A stretch of DNA of 64,000 nt from Spartinivicinus ruber (lineage in GTDB: Bacteria; Pseudomonadota; Gammaproteobacteria; Pseudomonadales; Zooshikellaceae): positions 3,440,354 to 3,504,353 of the forward strand of contig NZ_CP048878.1 in assembly GCF_011009015.1 (NCBI RefSeq), in the 5' to 3' direction. This document shows positions 1-9,500 of the stretch, piece after piece. The notes under the pieces are model-generated. The model saw only the letters and a program-made list of their open reading frames with translations. It ran no database searches and was not told the origin of the DNA. Numbering within the stretch: the stretch's first letter is position 1; each line of letters opens with the position of its first letter. Made by a program: the position numbers and the translations under genes.

Positions 1-1
1 T

Positions 2-2308
2 TTCCGCAAAGCTTTTCCCCTCATGGCTAATAGACTGGGTATTGTTTACACCCCAGTTGAAGTAGTGGACTTCATTATTCATTCCGTTAATGACGTATTA
101 AAAGATGAGTTTGGGCTGACATTGGGCAGTAAAGGAGTCCATATACTTGATCCTTTTACCGGTACTGGTACTTTCATCACGCGTCTCATGCAATCCGGGC
201 TGATAACCCTTGAAGAGCTAGTTTACAAGTACACTCATGAGATACATGCCAACGAAATTGTGCTATTGGCCTATTATATTGCAGCCATTAACATTGAGGC
301 AGTCTATCACGATCTTTCAGCGGGCGAATACGTGCCTTTCAAGGGGATTTGCCTCACTGATACCTTTCACATGCATGAAAAAGAGGATTTAATATCCCAC
401 CTGATGGCTGATAACTCTGGTCGTCGTAAGCGTCAGAAGAAACTGGATATTAAGGTGATTATGAGTAATCCACCCTACTCCTCTGGTCAAAAAAGGCAGA
501 ATGATAATAATTCCAACATTCCTTATCATGAATTAGATGAAAGCATTCGATCGACTTATGCACAAAAATCAAGGTCAGGACTTCATAAATATTTATATGA
601 TAGTTACATCCGAGCAATCCGCTGGGGAAGTGACCGCTTAGGCAAGAGTGGTGTTATGGCCTATGTATCTGGTAATGCTTGGATAGAACGGTCCTTTGCA
701 GATGGAATGCGTAAATGCTTGGCTAATGAATTTACTAAGATCTACGTTTTTAATCTGCGCGGCGATATTCGAAAAAATATGTTAAGTAAGGGAAGAGCTA
801 AAGAAGGAAGTAACATCTTTGGTTCTTCAAGTATGACAGGCATAGTGATTACCTTGCTCATTAAAAACCCCAATGCGACTTCATTTGGAAACATCTTTTA
901 TTATGATATTGGGGAGGATCTAAATAGTAAAGAAAAATTAGCGCTCATAAGCAGTTTTGTCAGTATTAATGGTATTACTGAAAAAAAAGCTTGGCGAACT
1001 ATTACTCCAGATGACTATGGTGACTGGTTAAACCAGAGGGATAAAAGTTTTGACGAATTTATTTCCCTTGGAGATAAGAAAAATAAAACTACTGCTACAG
1101 TATTTGAAAACTATTCTCTAGGTGTTGTCACCAACCGTGATGCATGGTGTTATAATGCTTCAAAAAGCGAGTTATCCAGAAATATCAGTCGTATGATTAA
1201 TTATTATAACTCAGAAGTTGATCGTTACCTTGCTGAGACACTTGGTCAGAAACAGATTAAAATCGACGATTTTGTTCACAGTGATGCGAAGAAAATAAGC
1301 TGGTCCCGGTCACTAAAAGGAGATTTGAAAAAAAGAAAACTTTTAGAGTTTCAAGCAGAATGCCTAGTTCAAAGTTCCTATAGGCCTTTTAGCAAACAGT
1401 GGGTTTATTTTAACCGCCAATTAAATGAAATGGTTTGTCAAATACCTCAAATTTTTCCAAAGGCCGAGATTGATAACAGAGTGATTATTGTAACAGGAGT
1501 CGGTGCCAGATCGGGTTTTTCTGTACTGATGATAAATACGCTCCCAAATCTTCACACAATGGACACTGGTCAGTGTTTTCCCCTAAAACTCTACGAGCCT
1601 GTTAAAAAAAATGCAACTATCGATTTGGTTTCCAAAGAATCAAGTCTTCTTGATGAATACACAATGAGAGATGGTATTTCGGATGCAGGGCTTTCTCATT
1701 TCCAAATAGCTTATCCAGGCGAAAAAATTCGAAAAGAGGATATTTTTTATTACCTCTATGGACTGCTTCATTCCGAAGATTATTATAATCGTTATGCCAA
1801 CAATATTTCCAAGCAGTTACCTCGTATCCCCTGTGTGAAAAAAGCAGAAAATTTTTGGGCTTTTGCTAAAGCAGGAAAAGCTCTAGCTGAGCTACATGTT
1901 AACTATGAAACCGTTGAACCTTATCCTGTTGAATATAAAGGTGGGCGTTTGCTTTGGGATGAGTTAACTAAGGATGATTTCTGTGTGGACAAAAAATGGA
2001 AATTTGGTGGAACCTCTAGCAAGAAAGACAAATCTACGGTCATATATAATCATAAAATCACTATGACCAATATACCTGTTGAAGCCTATGACTACATTGT
2101 CAACGGCAAACCCGCTTTGGAGTGGGTCATGGAACGTCAGGTTGTGAAAAAAGATAAAAGTAGTGGTATTGTCAATGATGCTAACCGCTATGCAATTGAG
2201 ACTATGAAAGACCCCTCTTACCCCCTAAAGCTGTTTCAACGTATTATTACAGTAAGTTTACAAACACTGAGAATTGTTAAAAATCTACCGAGGTTAGATA
2301 TTAACTAG
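2..2308 (+). CDS. Type ISP restriction-modification enzyme, C-terminal part (methyltransferase and target recognition), cut by window edge
   Basis: The reading frame is open to the left edge, and the residues before the first ATG at 23 (FRKAFPL) continue the family pattern, so the gene starts outside the window. Numbering from that ATG, D43PFTGTGTF51 is the SAM-binding motif I of an N6-adenine methyltransferase and N149PPY152 is catalytic motif IV. The C-terminal half fits a target-recognition region, and the end (LFQRIITVSLQTLRIV) matches the normal C-terminus of type ISP (LlaGI-like) single-chain enzymes. In that family a nuclease and a helicase domain lie upstream. The enzyme would methylate host DNA and translocate on and cut unmodified phage DNA. 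It is the first gene of an apparent defence island. The domain call is strong; whether the missing N-terminus is intact cannot be seen. Confidence 0.88.
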   Translation, partial: FRKAFPLMANRLGIVYTPVEVVDFIIHSVNDVLKDEFGLTLGSKGVHILDPFTGTGTFITRLMQSGLITLEELVYKYTHEIHANEIVLLAYYIAAINIEAVYHDLSAGEYVPFKGICLTDTFHMHEKEDLISHLMADNSGRRKRQKKLDIKVIMSNPPYSSGQKRQNDNNSNIPYHELDESIRSTYAQKSRSGLHKYLYDSYIRAIRWGSDRLGKSGVMAYVSGNAWIERSFADGMRKCLANEFTKIYVFNLRGDIRKNMLSKGRAKEGSNIFGSSSMTGIVITLLIKNPNATSFGNIFYYDIGEDLNSKEKLALISSFVSINGITEKKAWRTITPDDYGDWLNQRDKSFDEFISLGDKKNKTTATVFENYSLGVVTNRDAWCYNASKSELSRNISRMINYYNSEVDRYLAETLGQKQIKIDDFVHSDAKKISWSRSLKGDLKKRKLLEFQAECLVQSSYRPFSKQWVYFNRQLNEMVCQIPQIFPKAEIDNRVIIVTGVGARSGFSVLMINTLPNLHTMDTGQCFPLKLYEPVKKNATIDLVSKESSLLDEYTMRDGISDAGLSHFQIAYPGEKIRKEDIFYYLYGLLHSEDYYNRYANNISKQLPRIPCVKKAENFWAFAKAGKALAELHVNYETVEPYPVEYKGGRLLWDELTKDDFCVDKKWKFGGTSSKKDKSTVIYNHKITMTNIPVEAYDYIVNGKPALEWVMERQVVKKDKSSGIVNDANRYAIETMKDPSYPLKLFQRIITVSLQTLRIVKNLPRLDIN

Positions 2309-2371
2309 TAACTCATGGGGCACAAAAGGGGGTAACACTGACTTGGTCAAAACTAACTCTTGTCGTTAGCC

Positions 2372-2664
2372 AAATAAGTATGTAACTGGCTTAGCCTGTA
2401 GCCCTTGTGCTGCCGTTTATATTAGTTCCGGTTACAAAAAATTAGTTTGTAACTAGATGAGCCTGCAAACCTGATTCTATCGTTAGTCGAGCTTAGAAAG
2501 GTGCCTCAGTCACAGCTGTCATTAAACAAATAAGTTTGTAACTAGAGCCGCCTATAACCCGCATTCTTCCGTTTACGCCAATAGCATTAACAAAAATAAG
2601 TTTGTAACCAACCAAAGATAATGACTAAAAAATACTCTGATTCATAACAAATAAGTTTGTAACT
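2372..2664 (+). repeat. Left-end cluster of five 16-bp direct repeats
   Basis: Copies of AAATAAGTTTGTAACT, with up to one mismatch, start at 2372, 2439, 2528, 2594 and 2649. Spacing is 67, 89, 66 and 55 bp. Parts of the spacers are also related, with GCCTRYAACC-like and CGTTWR-like pieces. They lie upstream of the LRR gene and could be transposase sites and/or part of its promoter. Confidence 0.85.
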
Positions 2665-2866
2665 AACAATTGCGATTTTTTCTTACAAAATCATTACTAA
2701 GGCAAAATTAGCAACTTAATGATTTCTAATGCCTTTTAGCAAAGGAAACCTTTCAATAAAAAAGACTTAATCTGTTGGGGTAATTAACATGATTGCTTAA
2801 TGGCTACACTGTAAGTGTACCCAAGTATAAGCAACTGGTAACTTACCTCAAAAAACGTATTGCATT

Positions 2867-5800
2867 ATGAACAGCAATGGACAACAAGAAGCCCTTAAAC
2901 GGATTGAAGCAGCAAGGCTCAATGAATCAACTGAGCTGGATTTATCCTCTCTAAATCTAGCAGAATTGCCACAAGCAGTTGCTGACCTGACCCAGTTAAC
3001 GGAGCTGGATTGCAGTGGTAACCAACTAAAAGACCTATCAGCCCTGGCCAACCTGACCCAATTAACTGAGCTAGTTTGCAGTGATAACCAACTAACCGAC
3101 TTGTCGGCCCTGGTCAACCTGACCCAATTAACTACGCTGGTTTGCAGTCGTAACCAACTAACCGACTTATCGGCCCTGGTCAATCTGACCCAATTAACTG
3201 AGCTGTATTGTAGTGATAACCCACTAACCGACCTATCAGGCCTGGCCAAGCTGATCCAATTAACTACGCTGGTTTGCAGTGGTAACCCACTAAACGACTT
3301 ATCGGCCCTGGTCAATCTGACCCAATTAACTGAGCTGGATTGTAGTGGTAACCAACTAACCGACCTATCAGGCCTGGCCAAGCTGATCCAATTAACTACG
3401 CTGAATTGCAGTTTTAACCAACTAACCGACTTATCGACCCTGGCCAAGCTGATCCAATTAACTACGCTGGATTGCAGTCGTAACCAACTAACCGACCTAT
3501 CAGGCCTGGCCAAGCTGATCCAATTAACTACGCTGGTTTGCAGTGGTAACCCACTAAACGACTTATCGGCCCTGGTCAATCTGACCCAATTAACTGAGCT
3601 GGATTGTAGTGGTAACCAACTAACCGACCTATCAGGCCTGGCCAAGCTGACCCAATTAACTACGCTGAATTGCAGTTTTAACCAACTAACCGACTTATCA
3701 GGCCTGGCCAAGCTGATCCAATTAACTACGCTGGGTTGCAGTGGTAACCAACTAAAAGACCTATCAGCCCTGGCCAACCTGACCCAATTAACTGAGCTAG
3801 TTTGCAGTGATAACCAACTAACCGACTTATCGGCCCTGGTCAACCTGACCCAATTAACTACGCTGGTTTGCAGTCGTAACCAACTAACCGACTTATCGGC
3901 CCTGGTCAATCTGACCCAATTAACTGAGCTGTATTGTAGTGGTAACCAACTAACCGACCTATCAGGCCTGGCCAAGCTGATCCAATTAACTACGCTGGAT
4001 TGCAGTCGTAACCAACTAACCGACCTATCAGGCCTGGCCAAGCTGATCCAATTAACTACGCTGGTTTGCAGTGGTAACCCACTAAACGACTTATCGGCCC
4101 TGGTCAATCTGACCCAATTAACTGAGCTGGATTGTAGTGGTAACCAACTAACCGACCTATCAGGCCTGGCCAAGCTGACCCAATTAACTACGCTGGATTG
4201 CAGTCATAATCAACTAACCAATTCCGTAGAAATACAAACAATTGTAGAAAATAACCCAACATTAATATCAGTCGATTTCAGATATAATCCTATTCAACGT
4301 ATTCCCAAGGAGTTTTTAGATTCGCTGAAGATTTTAAAAGGGTATTTTGCAGATCTAAAACAAGGTGCCATCGAAAACAAACAAATTAAATTATTATTAC
4401 TGGGTAATGGCCGAGTAGGTAAAACCACATTGGCTTATTGTTTAGAGCATCAGCAGGCTCCATTGGAAGGGACCGTTTTTGAGTCAACCCATGGGATTAT
4501 CGTTAAAGACATTACATTACCTTGTCATCAAGGGGGTAACCCCTGGCAATTACGGTTATGGGATTTTGCTGGCCAAGAGATTTATCACGCGACTCACCGA
4601 CTCTTTTATACCAGTAATGCGTTATATCTGGTGCTATGGGCAGAAGAAACGGATGAAATAGATACAGAACATGACCATGAGCTGATCTATTGGCTGGATT
4701 TAGTGCAACTCCATGCTGAAGATGCTGAAATTATAGTGATTAAAAATCAGCTTAATCGACGAAATGAGTTAGGCCTGCAAATTAATGAGCTTCAACAACC
4801 CCCCTATAACCACCTTCAGCATTATGGTATCAGTGCGAATGTGTATCAGGGTGTGCGAGTCGTAGAAGCCGCAATAGTCGATGCACTAGAGCAATTGGTA
4901 AACAACTTACCGACATTACCCATCACCTGGCATCAAGTAAGGGAAGCACTGGATAACACAAAGGACCACTATATTAGTTACGATGACTACTGTGCACTTT
5001 GTAAAGAGAATCAGGTAGGCCACCCTGATGTATTACTTGATTATCTTCATCAAACCGGCAGTTGCTTTTATTTCGGATCTGACTTTAACAATCATATTAT
5101 TCTCGATCAAAATTGGGCCATAAAAGCAATTTACCGTTTATTTGAAAAAGATAACAAAGGGAAAGGCCCAAGACACATCATCCACCAAAAACATGGTGAA
5201 ATTACAGGCAACGAAGCTTTAGCACTATTTAGCGGCTACAGCCAAAGTGAGGTGGAAATTTTCTTCAATTTCATGCGAGGGAGCCACCTGTGCTTTTCAC
5301 AGTCTCAATGGAGCGCATTTGGAAAGCAGCAGTTTGTCTTTCCTTCACTGTTACCCGAGTCGCACCCAGAGTTAGAGGCTTATACCTATAATGCAAAGTT
5401 TGAATATAAAATCACTTATCCTTGGTTGCACCGACTACTAGTTGAACGTTTCATTATTCATGCACGCCATTTAGCACCTAAAAAAACATGGTGGCGGAAT
5501 GGTATTGCTGTCATTGATAGAGAACTAAAAAGCGCAGCGGCATTGGTTGCAGATTCCGAAACCAAAAGCATCCATATTTATGCTTCAGGCCAGAATCCAA
5601 CAGCACTATTGAAACGCATTTTGAAGTCACTGGATGAGCTGAATCTTTGTCAGCCTATAGAACACCTAATAAAAGAGCAAGGTAGTGAATGGGTTGATAT
5701 AGAAGAAGTAAAGAAAGCACATCAGACTCGAACCCCATATGTTGTCGCTGAAACAGGAGAAAATGTGAGTGCAGTATCGTTATTCGATGCACTCGAATAT

Positions 5801-6241
5801 GAAGATGTGAAGCTTTTAAGTGAAGTACCAGAAACAACCTCAGAACAAATACAACATTTCACTTATTATTATATCAAGGAGGCAAAAAAAGTGGAAAATA
5901 CAGGAAATAAAGTAACTATAGAAAATAGTGAAAATATTAGGTTTATGATTAAAGGTGATATTAATATAGGGGCGAACAACTCAGATAAACAGGCAAAAAT
6001 CGGTAAACTTGAGGAGCTAATTAACTTGTTGCAAGCTGCTCCACCGACTACCAACTCTGAAGATGCCATACGGTATTTAAAAAATACCGTCGATGAAGTA
6101 AGTAAATCTGAGCCGAATAAAACCCTAGTTGAAACCTATCTAAATACGGCTTCAGGTTTTTTGAATATGATCGACAAAGGTTCTGAGCTATTTAAAAAAG
6201 GGAAAGAACTGTTTGAAAGTTTTGGTTTTTCCCTTGGGTAA
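2867..6241 (+). CDS. Leucine-rich-repeat Roc (Ras-of-complex) GTPase, Roco-like, possible defence or signalling protein
   Basis: A short N-terminal helix is followed by 18 near-identical 22-residue leucine-rich repeats (residues 41-436) and a degenerate nineteenth. A Roc GTPase domain comes next, with P-loop G513NGRVGKT520 and switch II D566FAGQE571. The usual NKxD base-recognition motif appears only as NQLN. A COR-like region of about 300 residues follows. The tail (about 1010-1124) has an asparagine/glycine-rich stretch and then predicted helices, as in some bacterial effector or oligomerisation tails. Bacterial Roco proteins are GTP-switched dimers whose LRRs sense a ligand. No good Shine-Dalgarno sequence precedes the ATG. 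The gene is alone between inverted end repeats and lies between restriction and SIR2 genes, so a defence role is plausible but not shown. Confidence 0.85.
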   Translation: MNSNGQQEALKRIEAARLNESTELDLSSLNLAELPQAVADLTQLTELDCSGNQLKDLSALANLTQLTELVCSDNQLTDLSALVNLTQLTTLVCSRNQLTDLSALVNLTQLTELYCSDNPLTDLSGLAKLIQLTTLVCSGNPLNDLSALVNLTQLTELDCSGNQLTDLSGLAKLIQLTTLNCSFNQLTDLSTLAKLIQLTTLDCSRNQLTDLSGLAKLIQLTTLVCSGNPLNDLSALVNLTQLTELDCSGNQLTDLSGLAKLTQLTTLNCSFNQLTDLSGLAKLIQLTTLGCSGNQLKDLSALANLTQLTELVCSDNQLTDLSALVNLTQLTTLVCSRNQLTDLSALVNLTQLTELYCSGNQLTDLSGLAKLIQLTTLDCSRNQLTDLSGLAKLIQLTTLVCSGNPLNDLSALVNLTQLTELDCSGNQLTDLSGLAKLTQLTTLDCSHNQLTNSVEIQTIVENNPTLISVDFRYNPIQRIPKEFLDSLKILKGYFADLKQGAIENKQIKLLLLGNGRVGKTTLAYCLEHQQAPLEGTVFESTHGIIVKDITLPCHQGGNPWQLRLWDFAGQEIYHATHRLFYTSNALYLVLWAEETDEIDTEHDHELIYWLDLVQLHAEDAEIIVIKNQLNRRNELGLQINELQQPPYNHLQHYGISANVYQGVRVVEAAIVDALEQLVNNLPTLPITWHQVREALDNTKDHYISYDDYCALCKENQVGHPDVLLDYLHQTGSCFYFGSDFNNHIILDQNWAIKAIYRLFEKDNKGKGPRHIIHQKHGEITGNEALALFSGYSQSEVEIFFNFMRGSHLCFSQSQWSAFGKQQFVFPSLLPESHPELEAYTYNAKFEYKITYPWLHRLLVERFIIHARHLAPKKTWWRNGIAVIDRELKSAAALVADSETKSIHIYASGQNPTALLKRILKSLDELNLCQPIEHLIKEQGSEWVDIEEVKKAHQTRTPYVVAETGENVSAVSLFDALEYEDVKLLSEVPETTSEQIQHFTYYYIKEAKKVENTGNKVTIENSENIRFMIKGDINIGANNSDKQAKIGKLEELINLLQAAPPTTNSEDAIRYLKNTVDEVSKSEPNKTLVETYLNTASGFLNMIDKGSELFKKGKELFESFGFSLG
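2987..4174 (+). repeat. 66-bp coding tandem repeat array (18 LRR units) with block duplications
   Basis: Eighteen 66-bp units encode the 22-residue LRRs. Units 12-15 closely repeat units 1-4 (offset 11 units). Units 16-18 repeat 8-10. Units 9-11 repeat 5-7. The near-identity of whole blocks shows recent expansion by unequal exchange or slippage, so copy number may differ between strains. Because 66 is a multiple of three, a long spurious reading frame also exists on the opposite strand. Confidence 0.93.
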
Positions 6242-6358
6242 TGGAATTGCCAATAGTCGGTTTGATCAGCTGCCTCCTTAATCCTGTTCCATATGAGTCA
6301 ACTTGACTGAAACAGCTGAGTTGACCACAGGGTTTTGCTGTCGCTATTTTGGCCGCTT

Positions 6359-6482
6359 AGTTACAAACATATTTGTTATGGTTACAGACTTATTTATCCA
6401 GTTACAAACTTATTTGTTTACTGACAACAGCAAATGAAGCTTTGTTAGTTACAGACTTACTTGTTTGGTTACAAACTGATTT
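6359..6482 (-). repeat. Right-end cluster of five 16-bp repeats in inverted orientation
   Basis: The reverse complement of the left-end core occurs at 6359, 6380, 6400, 6447 and 6467, with spacings of 21, 20, 47 and 20 bp. Matches are 14-16 of 16 bases. The close, mostly 20-bp phasing against the loose left array resembles the asymmetric ends of Tn7-type elements. Confidence 0.85.
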
Positions 6483-6564
6483 GTTCACCGACATTTACTG
6501 AGTAATATCGGTCTGCTTGATGGAAAGCAGTTGGTTGAGTTTGCGGCTCACACCAGATTCGTTC

Positions 6565-9500
6565 CTATTGAACCCCAGATTTCCGTAAGTATTCTCTTAA
6601 GCGTCTGTATCGGTCATCTTGCGCTAGCAGAGGTGCAGTTTGCACTATCTCATCTAAGCATTGTCCCAACTCCTGAGTTACCCATTGTTGCTGGTCTGAA
6701 ATCACAATATCTAGCAGATCTAGTGAGTCCAAAGGAAATTTTTTGCACAATTCTGATTCTTTCAGGAGGTTTAAGGTGTAATAAGGATGTTCAATTGGTT
6801 TCAGCCAGTCTTTCATAGCAGCCAAAGCGGACGGAAACTCAGAGCGAGCTGCAATGGTAAGCCTGGTTAAGGATTCGGCAATACGCGGTGTAGCTAGATC
6901 TCGGGACTTGGGCCAAACATTTTGCCAGAACGGCTTTACACGGTTTCTCCAATAATCCTCACTCTGTTCTCCAGCCCCATCTAGAGCCTGAAAGAGTGCC
7001 TGAGCTGCTTCCTCTAACCCTTCTTGAGGAAGCTCCCCAATCGCTGAACGAAAATCATCCACGGTATAACCTTCTAGCGAATCGAGCGCTGCGTAAGTAA
7101 GAAAAGCTGCGAATTGCTGACGGTGCTCGCCTAGCTCAATATAGTGTTTCACACACTCTAAAAACTCCGTTTTGAGAGCAGTCAATAAGGGCTGGTACAA
7201 ACGTGGCGACCACAAAAAACCTTCCCACACAGCTTTTGCTTCTTTCGGATTGTTCCAACTATACAAAGGCAACAGATATTGTTCAGTCCACGTTTGATCC
7301 ACACGGTAGAGTGCAATTAATCGCGAGCTTAGCAGAACCCGCCCATGACGGAACCGGTCCACATTTACATCGCAGATTTCCGTAAAGAATTGCTTAATGT
7401 CAGCGGGAAGATGATCCCCATCATTAGGGCTCTGTTTGAGCCAAAAATTGATTAATGCATGTGTGGTATGCCCAACGGGATGATTGATAGCTTCATTGAC
7501 AGGGTCAACTGGCTCACCATTGAGAAGTGCTTCTAAAGGCAGTTCAAGAACTCGACGGCACAAGTCCAGAAGTATATCTTCTTGCTGATTGACTGACTTC
7601 GAAACGATCTCAATCCAGCTCGTTACACTATGGACAATCACCTGAAGGGTGTCGTCTGGCATCCTCTTTACTAGCAAAGCAGCATGTCGCCATGATCGCA
7701 ACACCATATCTTCTTCACTCCAAACTTGCAGGGCCACACACCATCGGTCGGTTGGCCAAATGCTAGCCTTAGCTAGATCACATAGCGCTAACAAGCTGTG
7801 AAAGAAGCGGGTGCGGCAGACATCATGCCATGTGTCTTTATAGATACTTTGCTGCTCGGGTAGTTGCTTTTTAAGCCACTGAACGAGTTCATGCCGCTTT
7901 CGAGGTGCAATATCAACATCCCGACTGTCTTCATAGCCTGGATCGCCAGTTCCACTCATCCAATGGGAAAACTCGTCCCGTTCGTTAGCTGCCAGCTGCC
8001 ATTTTGGATATGCATGTGACAACTCTTGTAAGCGAACTTGGGCGGTAGGGCTTAGAGATATCCCAGAGGAATCCAGTTTGGATAAATGAAGCCATACTGA
8101 TCGATCCACCAGCTCTTGCCAACGATCTGGTTCTAGATCTTCTCGATACATCTCGCGCGGTGGTCCAGCCAAGATGACAGCCTCCAAACGTTCCTGAGTC
8201 GCCCCTGCTAATCGGCACCCTTGCAGAACGAACAACCTGAACACCTCCCGCCCCGTATCAGTGGACCATAGCCACCAAGCACCATCAGCTAACAGCCAAT
8301 CCACCCACTGATCGGGATCAATGCAATCCTCCTGGCTAGCTGCAAACAAGGCTAGACGTTTGAAGGTGAGATACGGCAACTCGAACCAAGCCTGAGCAAT
8401 CCTCGTCGCACGAACACGGTCATTGCTATAAACAGCTAGCCACGCATCACGCAGCAATTCAATTAACCTTACCCAATCGCGAAAGCTTCTGTTCTGCCAG
8501 TGTGGAGTAATGGAGGGAAGATCCCAGAAAGATCGGTCGCTGCGCTCATCAGCTCCACCCAGCTCATGCATCAGGTCCAGCGCATCACGCAGCAGTTGCT
8601 GAAAGTCCTCTAGCAGTTGTGGTAGTGCAGATGTCCAACAGTGCTCACTGGTAAGTTCATGTAGAACCGCATACACATCACCAGCTGCAAGCTTTACTTC
8701 CCAGTCCACCAGTTGACACAGGCGAGTAGCTTGAGCTGCGCTCTCTTCCTGGTCACTCCAACGAAACGGCCTTTTCAAAGCCACCTTTGGCGTGAGCAGT
8801 TCGCGCAACTCCAAACGCAGCATGATGGTCAGGCCCTCCCGCTTCAGCCGATCTTTCCAGCGATAGAGATTGAATTCACGCAACGGTGATTTTACCCGGC
8901 TGCTAAGCAGCAGACGCCAAAGTTTACGCATCAAAGGGCTAGGAATTGCATTGGGTGCCTGTGCGTGGATATCATTCAGCTCGGTGGTCTTGCCGTCATG
9001 CTCAAGTAAGGCATATTCTTTGAGCTTGTTCTCGATCAATTGCGGCCAAGGATCATGTAACTGGCCGCCACGTTTTGCTACCCAGATGATTAACTCAGGG
9101 TCATTCAGATGACGCGTTAACCAGCGGGCTAGATGGTACATAACCTTGTCCCACTGACTGCTATTGATACCATTGGAGGCCAGCAACATTAGTGGTGCAC
9201 GGTCATAGGGTGCAAACCGACGAATCAGGCTGAAGCGCAATTCAGCATCTACCTTGTCCCGTGGCGGCACGTCAAAGCGGGCCAAATCACTGTGCTGAAA
9301 GCGTTCGTCTATAAAGGCCTCTAACAACCACTCCAACGACGGGACAGGGTTGAAATCAGCAAAGCGTTTGGCCGGCAACCCAGAATTGTCCGACAAAGCC
9401 CACAACATCCGACCTACGAAATCATCTTGCTGTGTGCTCACTGATGGCTGTGCTAGTGCATGGCTTACAACGATACGTTCCTTGCCCAGTATGCCATCTC

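Larger units (their letters stand above)
2361..6493. mobile_element. Putative non-autonomous transposon with Tn7/Tn5053-like ends carrying an LRR-GTPase gene
   Basis: The left end reads TGTCG at 2361 followed by CAAATAAGTATGTAAC. The right end, read inward on the minus strand from 6493, reads TGTCG followed by CAAATCAGTTTGTAAC. Inside each end lie four more copies of the same 16-bp core, all pointing inward: widely spaced on the left, mostly about 20 bp apart on the right. Asymmetric clusters of inward-facing transposase sites plus a 5'-TGT terminus are typical of TnsB/TniA-type elements. No transposase gene lies between the ends and the only cargo is the LRR-Roc gene. The flanking 5-mers (actct and tttac) do not match, so no target duplication is visible. 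Transposon identity is an inference from end architecture. Confidence 0.6.

Noticed and set aside
2372-2664. CRISPR-like array
   Set aside because: Repeats are only 16 bp, spacing varies from 55 to 89 bp, spacers are related to one another, the repeat recurs inverted at 6359-6482 and no cas gene is present.
2848-4173. 441-codon reading frame on the minus strand across the LRR array
   Set aside because: Artefact of a 66-bp repeat on the opposite strand of a clear LRR gene; the product is a repeat of the antisense unit without family features.
2356-6498. 5-bp target duplication around the LRR element
   Set aside because: The flanking 5-mers actct and tttac do not match, and shifting the boundary by a few bases does not produce a match.
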